From Picocystis sp. L7 (Eukaryota > Chlorophyta > Picocystophyceae > Picocystales > Picocystaceae), in contig QXJR01000022.1 in NCBI GenBank assembly GCA_020975725.1, forward strand, positions 62,001-126,000: DNA of 64,000 nt, written 5' to 3'. Position numbers and translations under genes: made by a program. This document shows positions 21,069 through 31,380 of this stretch, in pieces; the stretch's first letter is position 1, and each line of letters opens with the position of its first letter. The notes beneath the pieces were generated by a model. The model was given only the letters and a program-made list of their open reading frames with translations. It was not told where the DNA came from and ran no database searches.

Positions 21069-22544
21069 ATGCGCACGTCCACGTCGCGTCCTTCGCCACG
21101 CTTGCAAGCTTGCACGCGCGCGTTTCGCGCATCCACGGGCGTGGAAGGGATGGCCAAGTCCTTGCTGCGATTCCTGGACGCCTCGCCGTCGCCCTTCCAT
21201 GCAGCCGCGCAGTGTGCGACGCGCCTGCGTGCCGCCGGATACCAGGAGCTGAAGGAGTCGGATGCATGGGACCTGAACCGCGGCGGGAAGTATTTCACGC
21301 TTCGAAACGGATCCACGCTGCTTGCGTTTGCCGTGGGAAACAAGTACGAAGCAGGAAACGGCGTGTGCGCCATTGGAGCCCACACCGACAGTCCTTGTCC
21401 CAAACTCAAACCCATCTCGACACAAAACAAGTGCGGTGTGAAGCAGTTGGCTGTGCAGCCCTATGGTGGTGGGCTCTGGTACACCTGGTTCGATCGTGAT
21501 CTGGGACTGGCAGGAAGGATGCTTGTGCGAGACAAGAGCGGAGACAATGCCAGGGAAAAGAAACTGAAACACGTGCTGGTGCACGTGGATCGACCCATCC
21601 TGAGGATCCCAACCCTGGCCATCCACCTCGACCGAGACGTCAATTCGTCCGGATTCAAAGTGGACTTTCAGAAACACATGCCCGCCATCCTGGCAGGAGA
21701 CGATCCGACAGGGTCCAGTGGCAATCAGGATTTGGAAAATGGGATGCCCAAGCAGCATTGGGCGCTCTTGGAGTGTTTGGCCAAAAAGGTTGGATGCGCT
21801 CCGGAAGACATTGCCGACATGGAGCTGCAGCTGTGTGACACGGTGCCGGGGGCTCTTGGCGGTCTCAACGAAGAATTTGTGTTCTGTGGAAGGTTAGACA
21901 ACCTGTGCATGTCCTACCTGGCGATCGAGTCCCTCATCGACGTAACGAAAAATGATGAAGACCTTGCAGAGGAGTCCACGATTCGATTCGTATCGCTGTT
22001 TGACCATGAGGAGGTTGGAAGCTGTAGTGCTCAGGGGGCAGGGAGCACGGTGATGATGGACACGTTGAGGAGGACAGCGGCTGCTCTTGGGGGATCCCAA
22101 GAGGGGGCGGTGGAACGCTGCTTGCAAAACAGCTTGCTTGTATCTGCAGATATGGCTCATGCTCATCATCCCAATTACATGGACAGGCACGAGCCCGAAC
22201 ACGCCCCCATCATTAATAAGGGCGTGGTGATCAAACACAATGCCAACCAGCGGTATGCAACCAACTCAATGTCGGCTTTGCTTTTCAGGGAAGTGGCGCG
22301 TGAGAATGCCCTTCCGATTCAGGAATTTGTTGTTCGATCTGATATGGCTTGTGGATCGACGATTGGTCCAATTATTGCCGCCAATTCTGGAATGCTTACA
22401 GTGGATGTGGGCATTCCCCAGTTGTCCATGCATAGCGTCCGCGAGATGTGTGGAGTGAAGGACGTGGATACTACTTTTGAGCATTTCAGGAGTCTCTATA
22501 TAGATTTTGCACGATTGATGAAAATGGTCCGCGGGCAGTCTTGA
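21069..22544 (+). CDS. DNPEP: Aspartyl aminopeptidase (peptidase family M18)
   Basis: A 491-residue cytosolic dodecameric metallopeptidase that removes N-terminal Asp or Glu. Full length for M18. The expected zinc ligands and catalytic residues are visible in order: AHTDSPCPK, the FCGRLDN aspartate, the FDHEEVGS glutamates, the SADMAHAHHP aspartate, and LSMHSVREMCG near the C-terminus. GLWYTWFDRDLGLAGR and SDMACGSTIGPI are also typical. ATG 21069 adds about 27 residues before the conserved start (MAKSLLRFLDASPSPFHA), so the internal Met at about 28 is an alternative start; the extra leader is Arg/Ser-rich and could be a weak targeting signal. Confidence 0.96.
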   Translation: MRTSTSRPSPRLQACTRAFRASTGVEGMAKSLLRFLDASPSPFHAAAQCATRLRAAGYQELKESDAWDLNRGGKYFTLRNGSTLLAFAVGNKYEAGNGVCAIGAHTDSPCPKLKPISTQNKCGVKQLAVQPYGGGLWYTWFDRDLGLAGRMLVRDKSGDNAREKKLKHVLVHVDRPILRIPTLAIHLDRDVNSSGFKVDFQKHMPAILAGDDPTGSSGNQDLENGMPKQHWALLECLAKKVGCAPEDIADMELQLCDTVPGALGGLNEEFVFCGRLDNLCMSYLAIESLIDVTKNDEDLAEESTIRFVSLFDHEEVGSCSAQGAGSTVMMDTLRRTAAALGGSQEGAVERCLQNSLLVSADMAHAHHPNYMDRHEPEHAPIINKGVVIKHNANQRYATNSMSALLFREVARENALPIQEFVVRSDMACGSTIGPIIAANSGMLTVDVGIPQLSMHSVREMCGVKDVDTTFEHFRSLYIDFARLMKMVRGQS

Positions 22545-23555
22545 AACGACGGTTGAATGCACGGAGACTTCCACTCGATTCCAGAAAAGTCGCAGATTGT
22601 AAGTATGACATTCTTGTTTCGCACGTCCACCCCAGTGCTTTCGAATTGAAATTCCTGTGGGAAACTCACTCGTCACTTGCAACGTGGCCTGTGCACATGG
22701 AGGCCGCGAAAACCACAAGAGGGTCCTTTGCTTGGAGTGGTTTCCTCGTCGACAGCCATTAGGGACGTGGTTTCTTCGGTTGTTTTGTCGAGCATTCCAC
22801 ACGTGTACAAGACGACCATAGCATTCGCCACGAAACATGATCTGTTTGGAAGGATGGGAAGTTGAACGTTGATAGACCCAGTATGGTGTGTAGAACGTAG
22901 TGCCTAGGATTGTAAATTGCGAAGCATGTGCCATGCGGACCAATCGTAGTCGCGCTCGAAACCGTTTCAAATGGTGGCTGAGGCTACAATTGCCATAACA
23001 TGAGGTGTAAAGAAAGCTGGAGGTTTGATGGTAGAAAGGAAAGCGTATGGTTTCATCCCTATCCTTTGGTGTGCAAGGCAGGCCGGCTCGTATCTCCTTG
23101 TTCGCACTAGATCGCAGGCATGCCTGTTTCTTTCCTCGCCTTGGTTGCCTCCAATGTTCCACACGGATGCTTCGTCGCTTGTTTTGTCATCGCACATCCA
23201 CGCTACACACCACACTTCAAGTGATGAATCATCAGATGGAGCCCATCTCCTCAGCCCAAAACCGCGTTAAATCCTTCCGTGTTAATTTCGACCCCGAGGG
23301 GACGATCCTCTGCGGGACATGCCTTTTTGGGTCGACGAGGACCGGACACCGTTCGGGAAAGGACCTTCCCCGCGTGTGGATCCGCGTCGAGGAGCCGGGG
23401 GGACCCCTGCGAAAGATATCGATGATCGCATCGAGATCTTTGAAGGTGTTTCGATTGCGAAGGGGTGTGCCCAGGCACAGGCAGGGCAGTCTTCCAAACC
23501 CTACCGAGGTCGGCATCGCATCCACACGTCGCGCTCAAGGCGCGTTTCGAAGGCG
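22545..23555. other. Intergenic, aminopeptidase to NDUFB3-like
   Basis: About 1 kb, no gene recognised. It holds two GTTAA motifs (about 23269 and 23281) and ATCGAGATCTTT at 23430-23441, about 115 bp before the NDUFB3-like start. Confidence 0.5.
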
Positions 23556-23726
23556 ATGGGAGGCGAGAACTTCCGCAGGAACGAGGCTTGGAGGCACCAT
23601 CCGCTCCTACGTGCCAGGTGGTACCACGCACTGCCCGGATTCGCCACGGGAGCCGCGGCGTTTGCCGTGTACTTGGCCTACGAGACCTACACCAGCACCA
23701 GCGACGACAAGAGAAAGGCGCACTGA
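23556..23726 (+). CDS. Complex I B12 subunit (NDUFB3-like)
   Basis: A 56-residue protein with one membrane segment. The order RRNEAWRHHP, then ARWYHALPGFATGAAAFAVYLAYE, matches the conserved core of NDUFB3/B12, an accessory subunit in the membrane arm of mitochondrial NADH dehydrogenase. In other eukaryotes it is about 60-100 residues, so this is near the minimum. The upstream in-frame sequence is non-conserved and Arg-rich, so ATG 23556 is preferred over 23319. It is convergent with the DUF309 gene. Confidence 0.7.
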   Translation: MGGENFRRNEAWRHHPLLRARWYHALPGFATGAAAFAVYLAYETYTSTSDDKRKAH

Positions 23727-24180
23727 GCCGCAAAAGGGAACGACACGAAGGACGAAGAGAACGAATGAAACGCCGAGGAAAAAACTACACGAAACAGATC
23801 CTCACGGGCCAGGTTCGCACACGCCACTCTGCTGACGATGGTGAGGTGCTGCTCGAACTGCGGTTGAATGCAACCACCATCTCAATGGGCTGAGAAGGTG
23901 ATGTCCTCATGTAAGGAAATCGCAAAAACGTCGAATGAAGACGTTGCCATCCGTCCCTCTGTTTCCATGATGTCTTCGTAGGACGGGAGCATGAGCATTG
24001 CACTCGTGGCAGGGCAGCGAGGAATGGAGGCTCGAAGGGCGCAGACACGCACATGCAAAGGTGCCTTCTCGTGCCGTTCCTCCCACCGACGAAGACTCGC
24101 GTACTCGGCCTTCAATGCAAACAAAGTGTGCCCGTCACAAGGCAGCATGCACATCGCCAACGCCGGTGGAAGCCCGTTCC
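23727..24180. other. Convergent 3' intergenic region
   Basis: Shared 3' region of NDUFB3-like and DUF309 genes. Nothing else seen. Confidence 0.5.
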
Positions 24181-24849
24181 TCACATGGACATCAATTCTT
24201 CTTCGTTGATCTGCAAGATCGGAACCTGCACGCTTGTCTTCTTCACGAATTCGCTCTCGAATTCCAGCACCCACTTTCCATCTTCTTCCACCACTTTGTA
24301 CAGTACTTCTCCGCTTCCGAAATCGCCCATGAGGTCGTAGGACTCCTGGCTTCCGTCCATGGTGGAGCAGGAGCTTTCCTCGCACGCCGCGAATTCCATC
24401 TGCGTGTCGTACACGAACTCCAGCACGTCTTCCATTCCTTCTGCGAAGCTCTTCCACGACGCGGCTTCCAGGCGCAGCCGCTGCAATTTGCGCAGTCCTT
24501 CGCCGAGTTCCAACATCCCGCCTCGGTGGTTTCCATCCAGCAGATGGTGGAGTGCCACGGCGCACTGGACGAGTCCCTGCAGTCCACTGCGTTGCGGTTC
24601 GACGGAATCGTGCCACATTTCTTCCAGCACGTCGTGACACCGATAGAATTCTCCTTGGTTGAACAGCTCCGACGCGTGGACGATGTTGGCCTCTTCGTCG
24701 TCCTCTTCCCCTTCACCACCGCGAGACATGCGGTATCGGAAGGACGTGCGTGCCACGACCTTTCTCCTCCCTTCCCGCCTTCCCCGACGCACGTTTCGAG
24801 CCGTTCTCTCTGCGCCAACCGACGCCGTCCACGTTTGCGCCTGCGCCAT
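24181..24849 (-). CDS. DUF309 domain protein, likely plastid
   Basis: A 222-residue protein. Residues about 50-120 form a DUF309 domain: HASELFNQGEFYRCHDVLEEMW, then GLQGLVQCAVALHHLLDGNHRGG. This all-helical domain occurs in cyanobacteria, other bacteria and plant plastids; its biochemical role is unknown. The first 40 residues are rich in Arg, Ser and Ala (MAQAQTWTASVGAERTARNV), fitting a chloroplast transit peptide, which supports ATG 24849. The C-terminal 60 residues contain VLYKVVEEDGKWVLEFESEF and look like an extra strand-rich tail. Two TTAAC motifs lie 35-60 bp upstream of the start. Confidence 0.85.
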   Translation of the reverse strand: MAQAQTWTASVGAERTARNVRRGRREGRRKVVARTSFRYRMSRGGEGEEDDEEANIVHASELFNQGEFYRCHDVLEEMWHDSVEPQRSGLQGLVQCAVALHHLLDGNHRGGMLELGEGLRKLQRLRLEAASWKSFAEGMEDVLEFVYDTQMEFAACEESSCSTMDGSQESYDLMGDFGSGEVLYKVVEEDGKWVLEFESEFVKKTSVQVPILQINEEELMSM

Positions 24850-26203
24850 GCTCGTCCGACACGTGTGGTCCTCTCGCTTAACTCGCCCACCCCATCGACT
24901 TAACTTTTCTCTTCCCCATGCTCCCTCCCCACGTCTCGGGCTTCGATGGATGAACACGTGTGAATGTTGTCCGAATCGTCTTTTCTCAGTGGGTTTTGGG
25001 TGAGGGCCATCGATGATTGTCACCAGGAATTCACTACCTGGTATTACAGTTCCACTCACGAGCGTGCGAATCACCAAACACGAGGTTCCAAGTTTGACCG
25101 TACGTGTGTTCCAACGGTTCCAGTTGCCGTGCTCTTCAGGTCTTCTCGTAGGCTCACGAGTCCAACACAGCAGCAAGCGTCCACACTTCTCTCTACCCGT
25201 CCCTTCTGACACTCCACTGGAGTATATCAGGTGGGGGGCAGTGCTACAGTCCCATGCACTACAGGCTACCTACCCCTGCAGTCTTCGGTGACAAGGGTGA
25301 CCCAGTCCCTTCGATCCTTACCGAGACTCCAAACCACCGGGGTGGGAGTATCTTCTCCGAACTGGAGTGACTCGAGTGAACCACCCTGATTGTACCGAGG
25401 TCCACAGCCAATGGACCAACAGTGAACCGAGTCCCCCCCCCTTACGGGAGGGTGGGTGGGGAGGACCCTGGGCGCCATCCGGTGAACTTCGACATCGTGT
25501 CGGTTAACTCCCTGCTTCTCCTCTGTCTCTCCCTCGACCTTCCCGGGGTTAATTAAGCAAAATGGGTGGGGATCGAGCGGCCATTCCCGCGAAAATCAAG
25601 CTTTTCTCGGCAAGAGAACTTTCCCAACTAGAGTATACTGCTGCTCCACGGGGCTCAAAGTTCCACACTCCGTGAAAAAAGTTCGCATTTCCGTGCTAAA
25701 ATCTCCGAGTGATTCGAAGCAGGGTGTCGAGAAGCTTTACAAAAGGGGAACGGAAGGGGTCGATCATCGAGTCGATGGGAACGTCCTGGACGGAGCCATC
25801 CACACGTGCAGTTTGAGGATGGACGTGGTGCGCGTTGGCCTGCGTCCGAGAACGATCCAAGGAAGGGAAAGGGGGCCGCGGGACAGGTCCAGGCGCGTCG
25901 GACGTGCCGTCGAGGCTTCGAAAGCGACCCTTCCCAGACCCGCCACGACACGACACCTGAGAAGAAACTCCCCCGTGCGGTCCTCGTTCGAACCCCTTCG
26001 GATCCCTTCGGTTTCAGACCGGGACCCTCTCGGTTTCAGACCGGGACCCTTCCGGGTTCGATCGGACCCCGGTTTCCCTTCTCGCACCCGACCCTCTTCC
26101 ATCGATGCCTCGAAATGCGTTCGATCGATGGATCGAGATCTTTTCGAGATCTCGATCGAAAAGCGGGGTGGGCGGCCGCCTCGTCCAGTGGAATGACGAT
26201 CAG
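24850..26203. promoter_or_regulatory. Divergent intergenic region, DUF309 to exportin-T
   Basis: 1.35 kb between divergent genes. TTAAC motifs lie next to the DUF309 start, and two more GTTAA motifs near 25505 and 25550. On the exportin side there is a roughly 23-bp direct repeat (TTTCAGACCGGGACCC, near 26029-26060) and ATCGAGATCTTT at 26132-26143, 61 bp before the start codon. No gene seen. Confidence 0.5.
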
Positions 26204-29200
26204 ATGCGCATGGACGCCGTGGAGGCCGCCGTGCTCATCGCGGCCGGCGCGGCACCGGCCGCCAATCGCGCCGAAAAGGTGCACCACGACGTAGAACGAC
26301 TCGTGAGGGTTCGAACGAGCCGCGAAGCACGGCGAACGGAGGCCTGACGGCGGAGCGGTGGTGCGACGAACAGGAACGAGCGGTCCGCTACTGCGAAGAG
26401 CTCAAGGAGGCCGCTGCGAGCAGCTGGAGGAGCGTCGCGGAGCGTTTCGCGAGCTCCGAAAGGGAACAAGTGCGGTTCTGGTGCCTGCAGGTGATCCAGG
26501 AGGTGCGAAACACGAACCGCTGGATCGGAATGGACGTTGGAAAGGAAGAACTTGGCTGACTCCACCACCGAACGATGCCGACGCGTAGCTGGTGCGGGAC
26601 AAATACGCGCAATTGTCGCAAGAGGAATTGGTGGCGCTCAAAGTTACCGTGGTGTCTTGGCTGCAGAAAGAGTGCCTGGCTAGCAACCCGGAATTGCCCG
26701 TGTACCTAAAGAACAAAGTGGCTCAAGTCGTGGTCCGGCTGTTGCAACATGAATTTCCCAACAAATGGCCCACCTTCTTCAACGACATGATCGGCTTACT
26801 GCCCCAGGGTCCCATGGCAGCGGATATGTTCTGCCGTATTGTCCAGGCACTCAATGCAGACGTGATTTCACTGGAGATGGCCAAGACACCTGAACGATTG
26901 CAGGAGAGTATGCGGGTGAAAGATGGGATGAGGGACTTGTGCATGCCTCAAGTCGCCGAGGTATGGTATGAAATTGCGGCAGGATATCAACAAAGTGCTC
27001 CTGGCCTGGCGGCATATGCCTTGGAAACCGCAGCATGCACAATCAACTGGATAGATATAGGATTGGTGGCGAATGAGAAGTTTTTGACGCTCATCTTTGC
27101 ACTCATGCTGTCTGGAACAGACTTAAGGCTTAGGAGTGCTGCGACTGAATGCATGCTTGAAATTGTTGGTAAACGCATGGATTGCTCGGCCAAACTTCAA
27201 TTGCTGGGTCGTCTGAACATTTTTGAATGTTGCAAGCAACTGCCCGTGTTCTCGGTGGAAGATGAGGATGTAGCACAGAAATATGCGGAGCTCCTGAGCG
27301 CAGTGGGAGGGGTGCTTTTAGAATGTCAAAATAAAGCTGGAACGGAAGTTGAACGTGAAAGATCGGGCCAGCAGTTGCTAGAAGTTGTGCCGATTATTGT
27401 TGGCTTGTTGAGCTCTGACGATGATGTTCTTTTCAGTGTTTCAGTTGCATTCCTTGGAACGTACTTGAGCAAGCTCAAACAAGCTGAAAATCTTTCTGGT
27501 CCCCAGATAGATAGTGTTCGAGGTGTCTTAGCTGCCTGTGCTTCTAAATCCCAATTTCCTGTTGGGGAGGATTTCAATGCGGATCCCTTGTCCAGGTCTG
27601 CTTTGGAGGCAGAAGAAGAAGCTGGTGAAGTTCGTCGTGAACTGTTCACCATCTTTCGAAATGCTGCAGGTTTGATGCCTTCCCTAGCCTATGACCTGGT
27701 TGGAAATGCCCTGCATGCACTCTACCAGCAGGGCGCAGAGGCTGCATTTCAAGAGGTTGAGATTGCCATAACCCTTCTATTCCAACTGGCAGAAAGCCCT
27801 GCAGCCACATCACAGGCCATGTCGCAGGATGGGCCCATGTTTCGGCTTGCATGCTTGCTGATGGACCGGTCACCTCCATGTGGTGGCCATCGGCTTGTTT
27901 CTCTTGCTTACATGGACTGCATGGTTCGCTACTCAAAGGTTCTTGCACAACATGAGCAGGCTTTCGGAACAGTGGTAGCAGCCTTTCTTGATCAACGAGG
28001 CATTCAGCACGCACATCCTGGTGTAAGCAGTAGGGCTGCATATCTTTTCATGCGCTTGGTGAAAGTAATCCGTCAGCAACTGCTCCCATACTTGAATGAG
28101 ATATTCTCATCTTTACAGCCATCAGTTGAAAGCATCATCTCTGGCGTGGAATTTTCTGTTTGGCAGGGTGCAGATGGAGAAGAACTGGATGACCGATTGT
28201 ACGCTTTCGAAGCCATCGGTCTCCTTCTGGGTCAAGAACAAATACCTCATCATCAGCAGAAGGCACATCTTTCTACTTTAATGTCGTTCATGTGTCGACA
28301 GCTAGAGTCTGACATCAAGATAGTGTATGCAAGAGGCATAGATGGTGCACTGGCAGGTCTACGGGTGGCATATGTTGTACAAGGGATGAGTTATCTCAGC
28401 AAGGCATTCACACCTCACATGTGCAGGATAAGGCCAGACCTTGGTGAGTTGTTTTGCAATGTGCTGGCACTTGTGTCAAAGACACTCGGACCTCTACAAT
28501 CCCAGAAACTAGCCAGGGATCGGGCTGTTTCCTTCGTGCATCGCATGATAGAGACACTTGGCGCGGCAGTGGTTCCTTATCTGTCCGAAATATTTCAATC
28601 TTTGCTGTGTTGCTTGGAGCCTGGCGATCTGATTCAGACAAGCACATTGTTGGTGCAGGTTCTCAACAAGCTAAGCACCCATGTGTCCCATCTCTTGGAG
28701 CTCTTGCTTCCAAGAATCTTCACGGAGATGCTCCAGAGGCTTCCAGAGGAATCAGGTGGAAATAGCACGCCTGCTCCCACTGAATCAGAGCTTGCAAGAG
28801 AAGCGAATGATGTTCTGAAAGCCTGGTTCTCCCTTCTGCACGCACTTTTTACGAACGGCTGCGCAAACAGCCTATTGCAAGGAGGGTGTGTCCCATTTTT
28901 GCAAAATGTGACCACAACACTGGTAATAGGAGCTTCTCCAAGTAACCCAGAAATATCTGCTAGAAAGACTTGTCTACAGTGTCTTGGAGCTATGGTCCTT
29001 TCATGGTGTGCAGAAGACCCGACGAACGATCCGGTACCAGGTTTTCGCCAGTTTATCATGGATCGGATGCTCCCAGAAGTTTGCTTTGGACCTATCATTC
29101 AAGGAAAAGTCAATGCAAAAGATGCTGCCCAGTCTGGGCTGATTGGAGAAATGGCAGCAATGCTGATCAACCTGTACAAGAGGTGTGGAGAATCTGCGTG

Positions 29201-29369
29201 CCAATACTTGACAGCAACAGTTCTTCCTGGCCTGAGATGCCCACCTTCCTTACTACATCAGTTTTCGTCCCACATGGCAAGTGGAAATCAGAAGGAGTTG
29301 AGGACATTCCTCAGAGCCATGGCAGAACAATGTCGTATATGTGCCTTGAATGGTACAACCCCCCCTTAG
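26204..29369 (+). CDS. XPOT: Exportin-T (tRNA exportin), three exons
   Basis: Ran-GTP-dependent karyopherin that exports mature tRNA from the nucleus. Exons 26204-26278, 26374-26502 and 26589-29369, all phase 0, give about 994 residues, the usual XPOT size. Exon 1 reads MRMDAVEAAVLIAAGA; exon 2 includes AVRYCEELKEA and EQVRFWCLQVIQE, which matches the human QFWCLQTLHE segment; exon 3 opens LVRDKYAQLSQEE. Conserved HEAT-repeat segments follow, such as FPNKWPTFFNDM. In the unspliced frame the long last exon begins only at a GTG (26592), so an annotation without introns would lose the Ran-binding N-terminus. The start may instead be ATG 26210; an earlier in-frame ATG at 26105 is not supported by the family. 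Confidence 0.92.
26279..26373 (+). other. Predicted exportin-T intron 1
   Basis: This 95-bp phase 0 intron has donor GTGCACC and acceptor GAACAG. Removing it joins NRAEK to ERAVRYCEEL, which matches the family. Confidence 0.75.
26503..26588 (+). other. Predicted exportin-T intron 2
   Basis: This 86-bp phase 0 intron has donor GTGCGAAA and acceptor GCGTAG. Removing it joins VIQE to LVRDKYAQLS, in agreement with human HEVVRVKYAMLS. Confidence 0.8.
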
Positions 29370-31380
29370 GTCATCGCAGGGTAACTGATATAGACGAAGA
29401 TCGCTACCCTACTCGGGTCAGGTCCTTGTTGGAGCAGGGTCTTGGTTCATCTGCTGCAATATGGACATGCTTACTGGCTTGATGGAGTGGTCTCCTCTAC
29501 TGGGCAGGTTTCCTACTTTTGTGCTGGCAAAGGCCGCGCAACACGCACGACGAATTCGAATTCTGCAACACCACTGTTTCCCCAGGCACACAAGTGGACT
29601 GTTTGTCATGTTTGTGTCTCGGCTAGCGCACTGTGGCTCTTGATCACAGAATTCGTGCACCATCGCAGCAAATAACTAGACGGAGGTTTACCGATTGTGG
29701 TGTATTTGGATAGTCTTGTTCATTCTCATCATTTCGCACACACGAGCATTCAGGGATAGGTAATTAGTGCTACCCTCAGCTTTGTCAACCCTGGGTGGAG
29801 GCCCCTTTGTCCTTGGTTCCACGATCCATGAGGTGGATTCTCTTGGTCAAGGCAAACTTTGAGGAAGAAAATAAACAAGTGGTTACCTTTTCTTTGAAGA
29901 GTGTATGTTGGCCTTCAGGCTCTTTCCTACTTTCGGTAGGCCAAGGGTTTGAAGAAACTGGACCGGAAATTGGCGTTGCTTCCAACGCTCATGACAGTTG
30001 TAATAAGGCTTATGGGCTTGTGGTTCACACATAAAGCGATCAAGTTGTCCGAGGGGCTATTGGTCTATGGCCCTCCTATAGTCGACATGGATCCGCACAT
30101 GATCGACCTACCGTGTAAGGCCGACCTTCCTCCTTAAGCGATCATAGAAGAAGATGTTGAGCAATTAACCCCTCTTGCAACCCAAGACTAGTAGATTCGT
30201 TGGTGAAACTTGCTGGCATAGATGTTACATGGAATTCTACATGCCTCCCGTGTCAACCCCAATGGACTTAGATGTCAAAAGGGATTTCATTGAGGTCGCG
30301 GAAAACCGTTTGCGACGGGATTCTGGGAGCGTTTCCTGTTTTTGCGATTGGCTTGGAAGAGATCTTCTTGTCCCCGAATGGAGTACGAAATTAGTTGTTG
30401 GGAATTGCAGCATCAACTCTCGCATCCTCGTTTGAAGAAGGGATGGTTCCATTGCACCGTTACGAGATTCCGCATAGCAAAAGATTTTTATGAAGGTCTT
30501 ATGGTCACTCATGCATCCCACAAATGACACAGACTTGGCTGTTTTGGAGGATTGGCAGGCTTTAAAACTAGTCCACCTTCTTCTTGTGTCTTTCCCTCTT
30601 GTTTGGCCATCCATTCCTTGCCATTGGGATCTCTGCGCCGTGTGGACTCCATTCTTCGTTTTCACTTTCTTCCTTGTTCTCTCCCTTGCCTTCTTCGTAC
30701 GCACCACGGCTCTCTCCCACCGGCTCATGCGAAGACCCCTCCGCTCGCCGAAATATCGAAAGTACCCCTTGTCTCCTCGGTCTCCGACCTTCTCCCGACC
30801 CCCAAAGGGCCAACCCCTTTTCCATCCTTCTCCGGACCCCTACAGGACTCCCAAAGGACCAATCCCCTTTTTCCCTTTCATCCTTTTCCCAACCGTGTGG
30901 AATCCCCTTTTCCACCCCGGGTAGACCCGTCCCTTCCTCCCTTTCCCAACCGTGTGGAATCCCCTTTTCCACCCCGGGTAGACCCGTCCCTTTCTCCCTT
31001 TCCCAACCGTGTGGAATCCCCTTTTCCACCCCGGGTAGACCCGTCCCCTGTTTCCATCCTTTTCCCAACCGTGTGGAATCCCCTTTTCCACCCCGGGTAG
31101 ACCCGTCCCTTCCTCCCTTTCCCAACCGTGTGGAATCCCCTTTTCCACCCCGGGTAGACCCGTCCCCTGTTTCCATCCTTTTCCCAACCGTGTGGAATCC
31201 CCTTTTCCACCCCGGGTAGACCCGTCCCTTCCTCCCTTTCCCAACCGTGTGGAATCCCCTTTTCCACCCCGGGTAGACCCGTCCCTTCCTCCCTTTCCCA
31301 ACCGTGTGGAATCCCCTTTTCCCAAAGGATCGGTGGGAGGGGACCCAGGCCCAAGGGCTCCCAACCGTCATTCGACGTGG
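29370..31380. other. Intergenic, exportin-T to ACT-repeat gene
   Basis: 2 kb. The first 1.3 kb contains short frames with no resemblance to known proteins. From about 30,690 the + strand becomes pyrimidine-rich and runs into the tandem repeat listed separately. Confidence 0.45.
30885..31325. repeat. 57/62-bp tandem repeat, eight copies
   Basis: The core AACCGTGTGGAATCC starts at 30891, 30948, 31005, 31067, 31124, 31186, 31243 and 31300. Spacings are 57, 57, 62, 57, 62, 57 and 57 bp, so two unit lengths are mixed. Each full unit has a CCCGGG palindrome. Because 57 is a multiple of three, both strands stay open with a 19-residue period; I read this as a by-product, not a protein. The array ends about 55 bp before the ACT-repeat start codon. 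Confidence 0.95.

Noticed and set aside
25260-25450. Possible tRNA-like stem-loops near the DUF309-exportin gap
   Set aside because: No matching acceptor, anticodon and T-arm set could be drawn.
30840-31364. Repeat protein with a 19-residue period on either strand
   Set aside because: The 57-bp repeat is a multiple of three, so frames stay open; 62-bp units shift the frame, and no start or leader fits a gene.
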